A stretch of 64,000 bases of DNA from Nitrospiraceae bacterium UBA2600 (GTDB taxonomy: Bacteria; Nitrospirota; Thermodesulfovibrionia; Thermodesulfovibrionales; Thermodesulfovibrionaceae): contig DDKK01000015.1 of NCBI GenBank assembly GCA_002339325.1, positions 1 through 64,000 of the forward strand. The letters are read 5' to 3'. Made by a program: the position numbers and the translations under genes. Positions within the stretch are counted from its first letter, which is position 1, and each line of letters starts with the position of its first letter. The notes under the pieces were generated by a model, which was not told the DNA's origin, searched no databases, and saw only the letters and a list, made by a program, of their open reading frames with translations. Shown here piece by piece: positions 1-8,386 of the stretch.

Positions 1-2
1 AT

Positions 3-908
3 CCTGAACTTGCCAAAAAAGTAAGCGACTACTTACAAATTCCAATTACTGAAACTACAGTTAATACCTTTAGCGATGGCGAAATAATGGTGCAGATTAA
101 AGAAAATATAAGAGGCTCTGATACATTTGTTATTCAGCCCACCTGCACACCTGTAAATCAGAATTTAATGGAACTTCTTCTCATAATAGATGCTCTTAAA
201 AGAGCCTCAGCAAGACGAATTACTGCTGTAATTCCATACTATGGGTATGCAAGACAGGACAGAAAAGTTCAACCGAGAGTGCCTATATCTGCCAAACTTG
301 TAGCCAACCTTATTAGCACTGCAGGAGCCAACCGAGTGCTTACAATAGACTTGCATGCAGGACAGATTCAAGGTTTTTTTGATATTCCCGTTGACCATCT
401 CCTTGCAATTCCTGTAATGCTTGATTATCTGAAAAAAAATGACCTTCTTAAAAATATAATTGTCGTATCCCCCGATGCAGGAGGGGCAGAGAGGGCAAGA
501 TTTTTTGCCAAAAAAATCAATGCTCCCCTCGCAATAGTAGATAAAAGAAGAGACGCTCCCAATGTTTCAAAAGTCATGCATGTTATTGGTGATGTAAAGG
601 ATAAAGACGCACTTCTCATTGACGATATGATTGATACGGCAGGAACAATAACTCAGGCAGCATTAGCTTTAAAAGAAAAAGGCGCAAAAAGGGTCTTTGC
701 CGCAGCAACCCATGGAGTTCTCTCAGGCCCTGCCATTGAAAGGTTAAACAATTCTGTCCTTGAAAAAGTAATAATTACCGATACAATACCCGCTGAAGAT
801 AAAAAACAACAGTGCCCTAAAATTGAAATACTGACCGTTGCTCATCTTTTAGGTGAGGCTATAAGAAGAATTAACGAAGAAACTTCAATCAGTTCATTAT
901 TTGTTTAA
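3..908 (+). CDS. prs: Ribose-phosphate pyrophosphokinase, 5' truncated
   Basis: Makes PRPP from ribose 5-phosphate and ATP, the precursor for purines, pyrimidines, His, Trp and NAD. The reading frame is open from base 3, so the true start lies upstream of the window; the Met at 87 is internal. About 301 residues are visible. The family's flexible loop (YGYARQDRK), the ISAKLVANL stretch and the PRPP-binding loop ([12 protein letters not shown]) are all present, so the catalytic core looks intact. The stop at 908 is followed by a good Shine-Dalgarno (AGGAGG) for rplY 13 bases on. prs-rplY-pth is a common bacterial gene order, which supports all three calls. Confidence 0.96.
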   Translation, partial: PELAKKVSDYLQIPITETTVNTFSDGEIMVQIKENIRGSDTFVIQPTCTPVNQNLMELLLIIDALKRASARRITAVIPYYGYARQDRKVQPRVPISAKLVANLISTAGANRVLTIDLHAGQIQGFFDIPVDHLLAIPVMLDYLKKNDLLKNIIVVSPDAGGAERARFFAKKINAPLAIVDKRRDAPNVSKVMHVIGDVKDKDALLIDDMIDTAGTITQAALALKEKGAKRVFAAATHGVLSGPAIERLNNSVLEKVIITDTIPAEDKKQQCPKIEILTVAHLLGEAIRRINEETSISSLFV

Positions 909-921
909 GGAGGACTAAAGC

Positions 922-1569
922 ATGGAAAAATTTATTCTTAATGCTCTAAAAAGAGATGGAAAAGGTAAAGGTGCAGCAAGGCAACTAAGAAAAAACGGTT
1001 TTATACCATGTATAGTTTATAAAGGTGGAGAATCATTACCCCTTCAGATTCCTACCAAAGAAATGCTGCCCTTCATGAACATCGCAACAAGGGAGAAATT
1101 GTTTGTTACCCTAAAATTAGAAGATGCTGAAAAGCAGGCAATACTTCAAGATTATCAAGTTGACCCTTTAACAGGCAAACTATTACATGTAGATTTTCTC
1201 GAGGTAAGTGCAACAGAGAAAATCAGAGTTACAATACCCGTTCTTCTTGTAGGAGAACCCATTGGAGTAAAACAAGATAAGGGAATTCTACAGCATGGCA
1301 TATCAGAAATAGAGATAGAAGCCATACCAGAGAAAATTCCAGGACATATAGAGGTAGATGTATCCCAACTTGGAGTTGGAGATTCTATACATGTGAGAGA
1401 CATAAAATTTGAAGAGGGAATTAAGATTATATCTGACCCTGACGAGGTCATAGCAACCGTTACTGTTGAAGAAGAGGAAGAAATTGAAACATCAGCCGCT
1501 ACAGCAGAACCAGTAGAGCCTGAAGTTATAAAGAAAGGAAAGAAAGCTAAAGAAGAAGAACAAGAATAA
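922..1569 (+). CDS. rplY: 50S ribosomal protein L25 (general stress protein Ctc type)
   Basis: The 215-residue protein binds 5S rRNA in the large ribosomal subunit. It is the long CTC/TL5 form: an N-terminal L25 beta-barrel (about 1-95, with the GKGAARQLRKNGFIPCIVY start) and a C-terminal TL5 domain (about 100-185), followed by a low-complexity tail rich in Glu, Ala and Lys (about 186-215). The ATG is preceded by AGGAGG at the correct distance. It lies between prs and pth and is probably co-transcribed with both. Confidence 0.95.
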   Translation: MEKFILNALKRDGKGKGAARQLRKNGFIPCIVYKGGESLPLQIPTKEMLPFMNIATREKLFVTLKLEDAEKQAILQDYQVDPLTGKLLHVDFLEVSATEKIRVTIPVLLVGEPIGVKQDKGILQHGISEIEIEAIPEKIPGHIEVDVSQLGVGDSIHVRDIKFEEGIKIISDPDEVIATVTVEEEEEIETSAATAEPVEPEVIKKGKKAKEEEQE

Positions 1570-1578
1570 ATAAATTGA

Positions 1579-2148
1579 ATGACTCTTATAATTGGATTAG
1601 GAAATCCTGGGCGAAAATACAGCCAGACACGGCACAATGTTGGTTTCATGGTAATTGATAACTTGGCTAAAAGATACGGTGTGAGTTTCGTTGAAAAAAA
1701 GGAATATCTAATCGGAATTGGTCATGTTGATAGCAGGAGAATTGCTCTTGTGAAACCTCAAACCTATATGAACTTAAGCGGATTAGCAGTCAAAAAATTA
1801 GTTGACAAAACCATACTTGAAAATTTACCACAATCAATCATCGTCATTCATGATGATCTGGATTTACCGGTTGGAAAAATGAAAATAAAAAGAAATGGCT
1901 CTTCCGGGGGACACAAAGGCATTCAGTCCATAATAGAAAATCTGGGCACTAAAGACTTCATCAGAGTAAAAATAGGCATTGGAAAAGACCCTGGAATAGA
2001 TGTTTCAGACTACGTATTAAAACCTTTCTCAAAAGAGCAAAAGCCTTTAGTGAAAGAAAAAATTTTACAAGCAGCCGATTCAGTTGTTACAATTCTTAAT
2101 GAAGGCGTTGATAAAGCCATGAATATCTACAACCGAGAGGATGCATGA
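1579..2148 (+). CDS. pth: Peptidyl-tRNA hydrolase
   Basis: Releases peptides from prematurely dropped peptidyl-tRNA so the tRNA can be recycled. At 189 residues it has the usual family length. The N-terminal GLGNPG motif, the catalytic His at about residue 19 (TRHNVGF), the HDDLDLP segment with Asp at about 92-93, and GSSGGHKGIQSI are all visible. It starts 10 bases after the rplY stop with only a weak Shine-Dalgarno. Its end overlaps the next start by four bases (ATGA type), which implies translational coupling to the phospholipase-like gene. Confidence 0.97.
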   Translation: MTLIIGLGNPGRKYSQTRHNVGFMVIDNLAKRYGVSFVEKKEYLIGIGHVDSRRIALVKPQTYMNLSGLAVKKLVDKTILENLPQSIIVIHDDLDLPVGKMKIKRNGSSGGHKGIQSIIENLGTKDFIRVKIGIGKDPGIDVSDYVLKPFSKEQKPLVKEKILQAADSVVTILNEGVDKAMNIYNREDA

Positions 2149-2825
2149 TGCTTGCGGCAATAATATTTATTCTAATATTCTTTGCACCCGAACCATCCTA
2201 TGCGTGGGGGCCTCTCACTCATGCTTATTTATCTCAACAAGTATTTAAAATATCACATTTACTACCGGTCTCGCTGATTCCTATAATAGAAAGCTGTAAA
2301 GATTATTTTATTTACGGCAATATAATTCCAGACACAATTTTCGGCAAAAAATATTTACCACAAGAGAAAAATCCTCACACATGGCAAACAGGCTTTAGCT
2401 TGCTTAAAGGAGCTAAAAGCAAAGAAGAAAAAGCCTTTGCATACGGTTTTCTTACTCATTTAGCTGCTGATGCTATACTGCACCATGATATAAAAAATTT
2501 AAATCCCCTCCAGCATGTAATATTTGAACTCAAAGCCGACCGAATAGTAGACAGATATTACTGGCTACAAATCATGACTATTAACAAAAGAGTGAGGAAA
2601 AAAAGTGACCACTTTTTTGAGCAAGCTCTATCAAATCCCAGTATATCAATTAAAACCTCAAAAAAAATATATAAATCTCTTATTTTCCTATCAGCATTCA
2701 ATGTAGGAGAGCTCAAAAATCCAGAAGCCTTTGATATATTCCATTTAAAATCCATTACTGCCATGCTTGAAGTATTAAACAGCGAAGAAAAAGCCTCTAT
2801 TACAGAACTATCGCCCCACAATTAA
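2145..2825 (+). CDS. Secreted zinc-dependent phospholipase C-like protein
   Basis: The 226-residue protein resembles the zinc-dependent phospholipase C / S1-P1 nuclease fold (PF00882-like). Residues 1-20 form a signal peptide ending in PSYA, so the mature protein would begin with Trp21 (WGPLTH). In Bacillus phospholipase C the mature N-terminal Trp is itself a zinc ligand. Candidate metal ligands follow: His26, the Asp of GNIIPD, the His of HTWQ, and GFLTHLAADAILHHD. It probably acts outside the cytoplasmic membrane; substrate unknown. It overlaps pth by four bases, although the role has no obvious link to translation. Similar proteins in anaerobes are annotated only as ZnDPC-family hydrolases. 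Confidence 0.75.
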   Translation: MMLAAIIFILIFFAPEPSYAWGPLTHAYLSQQVFKISHLLPVSLIPIIESCKDYFIYGNIIPDTIFGKKYLPQEKNPHTWQTGFSLLKGAKSKEEKAFAYGFLTHLAADAILHHDIKNLNPLQHVIFELKADRIVDRYYWLQIMTINKRVRKKSDHFFEQALSNPSISIKTSKKIYKSLIFLSAFNVGELKNPEAFDIFHLKSITAMLEVLNSEEKASITELSPHN

Positions 2826-2890
2826 TGAGAGCTTGAATCTTTCTAATTCTCTTAACGTCATCAACTCCGTATAGCCCTATCATAATGGTT

Positions 2891-2926
2891 ATAAAAAAAT
2901 AGGGGGCATTCATAAAAATGCCCCCT
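2891..2926 (-). terminator. Rho-independent terminator of atpB-atpE
   Basis: A perfect 10-bp inverted repeat (2901-2910 with 2917-2926, loop of 6) is followed on the minus strand by a T-rich tract (complement of 2891-2900). It lies 24 bases past the atpE stop. The stem could also slow transcription arriving from the pth operon on the plus strand, but the T-tract is only on the minus-strand side. Confidence 0.85.
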
Positions 2927-2949
2927 CTGTGTAAAGGAATGAAATAAAA

Positions 2950-3282
2950 TTACTTCACAAAAGGATTTGCATAGAAGGTAATAAGAACAAATACGAGAAC
3001 ATAAATGACAAGAGATTCAATTAATGCAAGACCAACGATAAAGAGAGTCATTAATTTACCAGTAACTCCAGGATTTCTTGCAGAACCTTCAAGTATGCCT
3101 CTTAGACCCTGTCCCATACCAGCTCCACCACCACCAGCAGCTGCACCAAGTCCAATCAATGCACCAGCTGTTGCATAACCGTAGTAGTTAAGCTTGGCTG
3201 GATCTGACTCAGCAGCAAATACTGCTGATGCAGTTAAGACAACAACAAGAGCAGCAAAGAATACTACTAAAAACTTCCTCAT
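2950..3282 (-). CDS. atpE: ATP synthase subunit c, with N-terminal signal sequence
   Basis: Forms the rotating proteolipid ring of the FoF1 ATP synthase. The 110-residue chain is longer than the usual 75-90 because of an N-terminal hydrophobic, signal-like segment (about 1-23, ending SAVFAA). The two-helix hairpin follows, with a Gly-rich first helix (about 35-66), the ARNPG polar loop (68-72) and the ion-carrying Glu89 in a LIESLVIY second helix. Subunit c with a cleaved signal sequence is known in Aquifex aeolicus. Second gene of a two-gene operon with atpB; ends just before a strong terminator. Confidence 0.96.
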   Translation of the reverse strand: MRKFLVVFFAALVVVLTASAVFAAESDPAKLNYYGYATAGALIGLGAAAGGGGAGMGQGLRGILEGSARNPGVTGKLMTLFIVGLALIESLVIYVLVFVLITFYANPFVK

Positions 3283-3311
3283 TCTACTTCCCTCCTTTCT
3301 TTATTGTTATT

Positions 3312-3989
3312 TTAGTGAGACTCCTCAACAGCACCTGCTATATAAACTGCTGTAAGCAACATGAAGACATATGCTTGAAGCACGCTTACCAGAGTACCCA
3401 ATGCTAAAAAGGCCACAGGAACTATAAGAGGAGCTAAAATTCCAAGAACCATTAATAGAAGATGTTTACCAAACATATTTCCAAAAAGTCGGACTCCCAG
3501 TGTAAGAGGTCTGGCCAAGTGAGTTATCCATTCAACAATAAACATAAACATCATAAATGGAATAGCATAAATGCTTCTGATAGGACCAAGAAAATGCTCA
3601 AGATAGCGAATACCGTGAACCTTAAATCCCATAAACTGATAGATAAAGAAAACAGGAATTGCCATGGCAAAGGTCATGTTAACATTGGAGGTTGGTGATT
3701 CAAAACCAGGGATAAGTCCAAATAGATTGCATACTAAAATATAAATAAAAAGTGTGCCTAAAAGAGGCAAAAATTTATCCCCCCAATGCTGTCCAATGCT
3801 CATCAATGCCTGGCCTCTTAAAAATTCCATGAGTATTTCCATAATGTTCTGAATTCCAGAGGGAACCATTTTGAGATTGCTCTTAACAACGAGCGCAACG
3901 ACAATAATAATTCCCATAGCTAACCAAGAATAACTCACGAAGGGCGGAATAGAAGGGAATAACATGTGCAAAAAAGTTGGTGCTTCCAC
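3312..3989 (-). CDS. atpB: ATP synthase subunit a
   Basis: Stator membrane subunit that forms the two ion half-channels against the c-ring. The 225-residue protein has about five membrane helices. The essential Arg is Arg167 within RPLTLGVRLFGNMFG. The start is GTG at 3989, with AGGAGG a few bases upstream. It is separated from the other ATP synthase genes by the clpS operon, and no atpI is seen beside it. Transcription comes from the promoter at 4021-4049. Confidence 0.97.
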   Translation of the reverse strand: MEAPTFLHMLFPSIPPFVSYSWLAMGIIIVVALVVKSNLKMVPSGIQNIMEILMEFLRGQALMSIGQHWGDKFLPLLGTLFIYILVCNLFGLIPGFESPTSNVNMTFAMAIPVFFIYQFMGFKVHGIRYLEHFLGPIRSIYAIPFMMFMFIVEWITHLARPLTLGVRLFGNMFGKHLLLMVLGILAPLIVPVAFLALGTLVSVLQAYVFMLLTAVYIAGAVEESH

Positions 3990-4020
3990 GCTAAGCCTCC
4001 TTTCTATTGTAGTTTAAGTT

Positions 4021-4049
4021 ATAATACATAAAAAACTGTCAAATGTCAA
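4021..4049 (-). promoter_or_regulatory. Sigma-70-type promoter for atpB-atpE
   Basis: On the minus strand TTGACA (4049-4044) is separated by 17 bases from TATTAT (4026-4021). This predicts a start near 4014 and a leader of about 25 bases containing AGGAGG before the GTG of atpB. Confidence 0.85.
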
Positions 4050-4071
4050 GAGCTGAAGAATAAATCTTAAG

Positions 4072-4100
4072 TTGCCAATTGTTTTCTATATCTATTAAAT
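4072..4100 (+). promoter_or_regulatory. Candidate promoter for the clpS operon (leaderless)
   Basis: TTGCCA (4072-4077), 17 bases, TTAAAT (4095-4100). The predicted start near 4107 is within one base of the clpS ATG at 4108, and no Shine-Dalgarno is visible. The -10 match is only moderate. Confidence 0.5.
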
Positions 4101-4107
4101 TAAAAAT

Positions 4108-4413
4108 ATGAATGAAAAGATTTATACAGAAGAAAAACACGAAACATCGATAAATCTTCCTCATCTTTACAGAGTTTATCTGCTCAATGACGATTACACT
4201 ACAATGGATTTTGTTGTTCATGTTTTAATGACAATATTTGATAAACCAAAAATAGAGGCTACTGCAATCATGCTCCATGTTCACAGGCACGGCAAGGGTC
4301 TTGCTGGAATCTATACAAAGGAAATTGCTGAGACAAAAGTGCATCAGGTAGAGACACTTGCACGAAGTCACGGTTACCCATTAAAATGCATTATAGAAAG
4401 AGATGATAGATAA
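4108..4413 (+). CDS. clpS: ClpS adaptor for the N-degron pathway
   Basis: Adaptor that delivers proteins bearing N-terminal Leu, Phe, Trp or Tyr to ClpAP. At 101 residues it has the family length. A disordered N-terminal extension (about 1-22) is followed by the conserved YRVYLLNDDYTTMDFVVHVL segment, where the Asn-Asp pair contacts the N-degron amino group, and by MLHVHRHGKGLAGIYTKEIAETK. It is directly followed by clpA (11-base overlap) and then by aat, whose product creates the N-degrons this protein recognises. Confidence 0.96.
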   Translation: MNEKIYTEEKHETSINLPHLYRVYLLNDDYTTMDFVVHVLMTIFDKPKIEATAIMLHVHRHGKGLAGIYTKEIAETKVHQVETLARSHGYPLKCIIERDDR

Positions 4414-6622
4414 AGATTTACAGATAATAATCACTGCCACTGTAGAAGACGCCATAGAAAGAGACCATCAATATCTAACGGTAGAGCATCTTACCTATGC
4501 TATTTTGCATGACGAATATGGCACAGAGATAATAAGAAACTGCGGTGGAAACCCAGAAAAAATCAAAATAAGCCTTGAAACATTTTTAGACCAGAACATA
4601 CCGAAAAAAAAGGGAAGAGGTCAAGCCCAGCCTACTGTAGCTTTTCAGAGAGTTATGGAGAGGACATTAAATCATATAAAAGCAGCAGAAAAAAAACAGG
4701 CAGATGCAGGCGATTTTCTTGCTGCAATTTTTCTTGAAGAAGAAACCTATGCTGTAAGTCTCCTTAAATCTTATGGCATCACCCGCGTAGATATCTTAAA
4801 TTACATATCCCACGGTACGCCTAAACAGGAATTTGAAGAAACAGTCACGAAGGAAGATAAAAAAATAGACCCCCTGAAAACTTTTACCGTTGAACTCACC
4901 GAAAAGGCAAAAAAGGGAGAGATTGACCCTATAGTGGGAAGAAAAATAGAGCTCGAAAGAGTTGTTCAGATTTTATCAAGGCGTAGAAAAAATAATGTAA
5001 TCCTTGTAGGTGAGCCAGGAGTAGGCAAAACAGCAATAGTTGAAGGCCTTGCTATTAAAATTGCAAAAGCGGAAGTTCCTTCCCATCTGAAAGATTTTAA
5101 AATATACGCACTTGACATGGGTTCGCTTCTTGCCGGGACAAAATACAGAGGAGATTTTGAAGCCCGAATGAAAGGTCTTATTAGCTCTCTTTATAGGGTT
5201 AAAAACTGTATTCTCTTCATTGACGAGATACACACCATCGTAGGCGCTGGTTCCGCAAGTGGTAGCACTGTCGATGCATCAAATCTTTTAAAACCCATTC
5301 TGATGGAAGGTAAAATAAGATGTATTGGAGCAACAACATACGAAGAATATAGAAATTACTTTGAGAAAGACCGAGCCCTTTCAAGAAGATTTCAAAAAAT
5401 AGATGTTTTAGAGCCAAGCGAAGAGGAAACTTTTGAGATATTAAAAGGTCTTAAAAACTATTACGAAGAATATCATAGCGTAAGTTACACTGACGAAGCC
5501 TTACATTCTGCCGTAACTCTTTCAGCTCGATATATTAATGATAGATTTCTACCAGATAAAGCCATTGATATTATAGATGAAGCAGGAGCAGTTGTAAGAC
5601 TTTACAACGACGATAAGGTTGTTGACAGTAAAGTCATAGAACAAATCATCTCAAAAATAGCAAGAATTCCCTCTCAGGAAGTAACCTCTAATGATATAGA
5701 CAGACTTAAAAACCTCGAGACTGAACTCAAGGCTCAAATATACGGACAGGATGAGGCTGTAGAGTCTGTGGTAAGAGTAATAAAAATCTCAAAAGCTGGT
5801 TTAAAAGAGATTCAAAAACCTATAGGCTCATTTCTTTTCACAGGTCCTACAGGTGTTGGCAAAACAGAGCTTGCAAAACAGCTTGCAAACAAACTGGGAA
5901 TTGCTTTTTTGAGATATGACATGAGTGAATACATGGAAAAACACTCTGTAGCAAAGCTCATTGGTGCTCCTCCTGGATATATTGGATTTGAACAAGGTGG
6001 GCTTCTTACTGAAGCAATAAGAAAAAATCCCCATTGCGTGCTTCTACTTGATGAGATAGAGAAAGCCCATGAAGACATATTCAATATTCTCCTTCAAATA
6101 ATGGACTATGGCACATTGACTGACAACACCGGCAGAAAAGCTGATTTCAGAAATGTAATATTAATAATGACCTCTAATCTTGGAGCAAGAGAGCTGGAAA
6201 GACCTGTCATAGGATTTGGAGACAGAACCAAAGACCAGTTAAAAAAGAGCAACGAAGCTATAGAGAGACTTTTCAGCCCCGAATTCAGAAATCGTCTTGA
6301 TGCTGTTATAACCTTTGCGCCACTTCCTGAAAATATTGTTATAAAAATTGTAGAAAAATTTATTAACGAATTGAATGAACAACTTTCAACAAAAAATATC
6401 CACGTCAGGCTAACCAAAAAAGCTAAAAAATGGCTTGCCAAAAGAGGGTTTGACACTAAATTCGGTGCAAGACCTCTTCAAAGATTAATCCAAAAAGAGA
6501 TAAAAACTCCTCTTGTTGAGGAGATTCTTTTCGGTAAACTTACAAATGGTGGAGAAGTGGTCATCAATATCGTTAATGACTCAATAAAATATAAAATAAA
6601 TGACCGTCTTTCTACTGTCTGA
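4403..6622 (+). CDS. clpA: ATP-dependent Clp protease ATP-binding subunit ClpA
   Basis: Hexameric AAA+ unfoldase that feeds substrates to ClpP. The 739-residue protein has an N-terminal double Clp-N domain (about 1-140) that docks ClpS, a D1 ATPase with Walker A near 203-210 (GEPGVGKT), and a D2 ATPase with Walker A near 481-488 (GPTGVGKT). An IGFGDR segment in D2 matches the IGF-type loop that binds ClpP. It lacks the long coiled-coil M domain of ClpB. No clpP lies in the window, so the peptidase must be encoded elsewhere. It overlaps clpS by 11 bases and aat by 23. Confidence 0.96.
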   Translation: MIDKDLQIIITATVEDAIERDHQYLTVEHLTYAILHDEYGTEIIRNCGGNPEKIKISLETFLDQNIPKKKGRGQAQPTVAFQRVMERTLNHIKAAEKKQADAGDFLAAIFLEEETYAVSLLKSYGITRVDILNYISHGTPKQEFEETVTKEDKKIDPLKTFTVELTEKAKKGEIDPIVGRKIELERVVQILSRRRKNNVILVGEPGVGKTAIVEGLAIKIAKAEVPSHLKDFKIYALDMGSLLAGTKYRGDFEARMKGLISSLYRVKNCILFIDEIHTIVGAGSASGSTVDASNLLKPILMEGKIRCIGATTYEEYRNYFEKDRALSRRFQKIDVLEPSEEETFEILKGLKNYYEEYHSVSYTDEALHSAVTLSARYINDRFLPDKAIDIIDEAGAVVRLYNDDKVVDSKVIEQIISKIARIPSQEVTSNDIDRLKNLETELKAQIYGQDEAVESVVRVIKISKAGLKEIQKPIGSFLFTGPTGVGKTELAKQLANKLGIAFLRYDMSEYMEKHSVAKLIGAPPGYIGFEQGGLLTEAIRKNPHCVLLLDEIEKAHEDIFNILLQIMDYGTLTDNTGRKADFRNVILIMTSNLGARELERPVIGFGDRTKDQLKKSNEAIERLFSPEFRNRLDAVITFAPLPENIVIKIVEKFINELNEQLSTKNIHVRLTKKAKKWLAKRGFDTKFGARPLQRLIQKEIKTPLVEEILFGKLTNGGEVVINIVNDSIKYKINDRLSTV

Positions 6623-7340
6623 TGAATTAAGCTTTCCAAATCCCGAACTATCTGAACCAGATGGTTTACTTGCAATAGGTGGAGATTTATCTCCAGAAAG
6701 ACTAATTCTTGCATACGAAGTCGGAATTTTTCCATGGTATAATGAGTTGCCCATCATGTGGTGGTCTCCTCCCAAAAGACCCTTAATTTTTCCAAGACTT
6801 TTCAACCTGTCAAGAAGTCTGTATCAGATATTAAAAAAAGACATCTTTAAAGTTACTTTTAATAAGGATTTTGAAGCTGTAATAGATTTTTGTGCCCACA
6901 CAAAAAGAAAAGACTCTTACGGCACCTGGATTACCGCTGAAATGAAAGAAGCCTATATCGTACTACACCATCTCGGATATGCCCAATCTGTTGAAGTATG
7001 GAGAGAAAAAGAGCTTGTAGGCGGACTTTACGGTATTAGTATTGGAAAAGCTTTTTTTGGAGAGTCCATGTTTTCACTAATCAGCAATGCATCAAAGATA
7101 GCTCTTGCCTGTCTTGTTGAGTTTTTAATAAAAAATGATTTCTATTTTATCGACTGCCAAATAACCAATGAACATCTTCTGAGAATGGGCGCAATAGAAA
7201 TTCCTCGATGTGTCTTTCTTAAACTTCTGAGCGAGGCCATACAAAAAAATTTTATAATAGAAAAATGGAGTTATGAGAAAATATCCACCAAGCATACAGC
7301 CTTGTTTTTAAAAAACAAATTAATCAAAAGGAGTCTTTAA
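6600..7340 (+). CDS. aat: Leucyl/phenylalanyl-tRNA--protein transferase
   Basis: Transfers Leu or Phe from aminoacyl-tRNA to proteins with N-terminal Arg or Lys, creating primary N-degrons for ClpS. The 246-residue protein contains the family's FPNPELSEPDGLLAIGGDL start, the GIFPWYNE segment, WWSPPKRPL and GGLYGISIGKAFFGESMFS. It begins 23 bases inside clpA, so the two are probably translationally coupled. Together clpS-clpA-aat form a complete recognition and delivery branch of the bacterial N-degron pathway. Confidence 0.96.
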   Translation: MTVFLLSDELSFPNPELSEPDGLLAIGGDLSPERLILAYEVGIFPWYNELPIMWWSPPKRPLIFPRLFNLSRSLYQILKKDIFKVTFNKDFEAVIDFCAHTKRKDSYGTWITAEMKEAYIVLHHLGYAQSVEVWREKELVGGLYGISIGKAFFGESMFSLISNASKIALACLVEFLIKNDFYFIDCQITNEHLLRMGAIEIPRCVFLKLLSEAIQKNFIIEKWSYEKISTKHTALFLKNKLIKRSL

Positions 7341-7342
7341 TT

Positions 7343-8017
7343 ATGAAGTTGCTACTATTTGATATAGACGGAACACTTATAAGTGCTGGTGGAGCAGGTA
7401 CGAGGTCTTTGAATAGAGCCTTTGAAAAAGTTCTTGGTATAAGAGAGGCCTTCGTGAACTTTGAGATGGCAGGTAAGACAGATATTCAGATAATAAAAGA
7501 AGGGCTAAAACTACACGGAATAATCCCTGAGAAAAATCTTATAGACGATTTAATTGACAGCTATCTTATGTTTCTTCAGGTTGAAATCAATAATAACTCT
7601 AAACATATCAAGCCAGGCGTAGTTGATTTTATCAATTTTATGACCGGTAGTTTTTCCTATCCCATGGGATTACTTACAGGAAATCTTGAAAAAGGTGCTC
7701 GAATAAAACTCGAACCCTTTGCGCTTAATTCTTATTTTCCTTTTGGAGCTTTTGGTAGTGACCATGAAAACAGAAACAATCTACTGCCCATAGCAGTTGA
7801 AAGATATGAAAAATTTTTCAAAAAACCCATTAACTTTAGTGATTGTATCGTTATAGGCGATACTCCAAGAGATGTAGCCTGTGCAAAACCTTACGGTGCG
7901 AAGGTAATCGCTGTTGCCACAGGTCCATTTACAAGAGAAGACTTACAAAAAACAGATGCCGATGTGGTAGTTGAAAATCTTTCGGAAATAGATAAAATTC
8001 AAAAAATTCTTTTTTAA
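7343..8017 (+). CDS. HAD-superfamily phosphatase (phosphoglycolate phosphatase-like)
   Basis: The 224-residue protein is a haloacid-dehalogenase-type phosphohydrolase. Motif I is LLFDIDGTLIS at the N-terminus with the nucleophile Asp. A helical cap follows (about 15-85), then motif II at about LLTGN and motif IV in VIGDTPRDVACAKPYGA. Substrate not deducible; phosphoglycolate phosphatase or a related sugar or nucleotide phosphatase is plausible. It has a good Shine-Dalgarno (AAGGAG) two bases after the aat stop, so it belongs to the clpS operon, although no functional link to the N-degron pathway is known. Confidence 0.8.
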   Translation: MKLLLFDIDGTLISAGGAGTRSLNRAFEKVLGIREAFVNFEMAGKTDIQIIKEGLKLHGIIPEKNLIDDLIDSYLMFLQVEINNNSKHIKPGVVDFINFMTGSFSYPMGLLTGNLEKGARIKLEPFALNSYFPFGAFGSDHENRNNLLPIAVERYEKFFKKPINFSDCIVIGDTPRDVACAKPYGAKVIAVATGPFTREDLQKTDADVVVENLSEIDKIQKILF

Positions 8018-8018
8018 A

Positions 8019-8375
8019 ATGGGAAAATTTCCTGTAACAGAAAAGAAAGAAAATGAGCTCATTCGTGAAATGGAATTCTTAGGAATTAAAGAGGTCGATA
8101 TTGAAGAAAGATTTATTAGATGCTCAGGTCACGGAGGACAAAAAGTAAATAAAACATCAACAGGTGTATATCTCAAACATATACCCACCGGCATTGAGAT
8201 AAAATTTACAAAGGAACGCTCCCAAGGACTTAACAGGTTTTTTGCAAGACGTTTACTTGTAGAGAAAATTAAAGAAATCAAAGGAATAAAAACTAACAAA
8301 ATAGAGATAATAGAGAAGTTACGAAAAAGAAAACAGAAAAGCAGAAAAAGAAACAGGGAAAGAGAGGGCATTTAG
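8019..8375 (+). CDS. GGQ-domain ribosome-rescue factor (ArfB/MTRFR-like)
   Basis: A 118-residue class-I release-factor-like protein with only the catalytic domain. The GGQ loop is at residues 39-41 (CSGHGGQKVNKTSTGVYL), and a strongly basic C-terminal tail (about 95-116, Lys/Arg-rich) resembles the tail that ArfB and mitochondrial MTRFR place in the mRNA channel of stalled ribosomes. There is no codon-recognition domain. It would hydrolyse peptidyl-tRNA on stalled ribosomes. It starts one base after the HAD stop, as the last gene of the clpS operon. Its stop codon lies at the loop edge of a terminator hairpin. A PrfH-like role is an alternative. Confidence 0.85.
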   Translation: MGKFPVTEKKENELIREMEFLGIKEVDIEERFIRCSGHGGQKVNKTSTGVYLKHIPTGIEIKFTKERSQGLNRFFARRLLVEKIKEIKGIKTNKIEIIEKLRKRKQKSRKRNREREGI

Positions 8376-8386
8376 CCCTCTCTTTT
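8361..8386 (+). terminator. Terminator between the clpS and atp operons
   Basis: Perfect 9-bp stem (8361-8369 with 8375-8383, five-base loop) followed by TTTT on the plus strand. It overlaps the last codons of the rescue-factor gene and sits just before the convergent atpC stop, so it may serve both operons. Confidence 0.75.

Noticed and set aside
2803..2883. A 26-codon minus-strand reading frame (MIGLYGVDDVKRIRK...) past the atpE terminator
   Set aside because: It has no Shine-Dalgarno, lies beyond a strong terminator and overlaps the end of the phospholipase-like gene. It could be a decayed gene fragment but is too short to support.
2950..3282. Na+-specific c-ring, suggested by Gln58 and Glu89-Ser90
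   Set aside because: Aligning on the ARNPG loop puts Gln58 two residues out of register with the Na+ ligand Gln of Ilyobacter subunit c. The third hydroxyl ligand after Glu-Ser is Leu. Glu-Ser also occurs in many sulfate and iron reducers, so ion type cannot be assigned.
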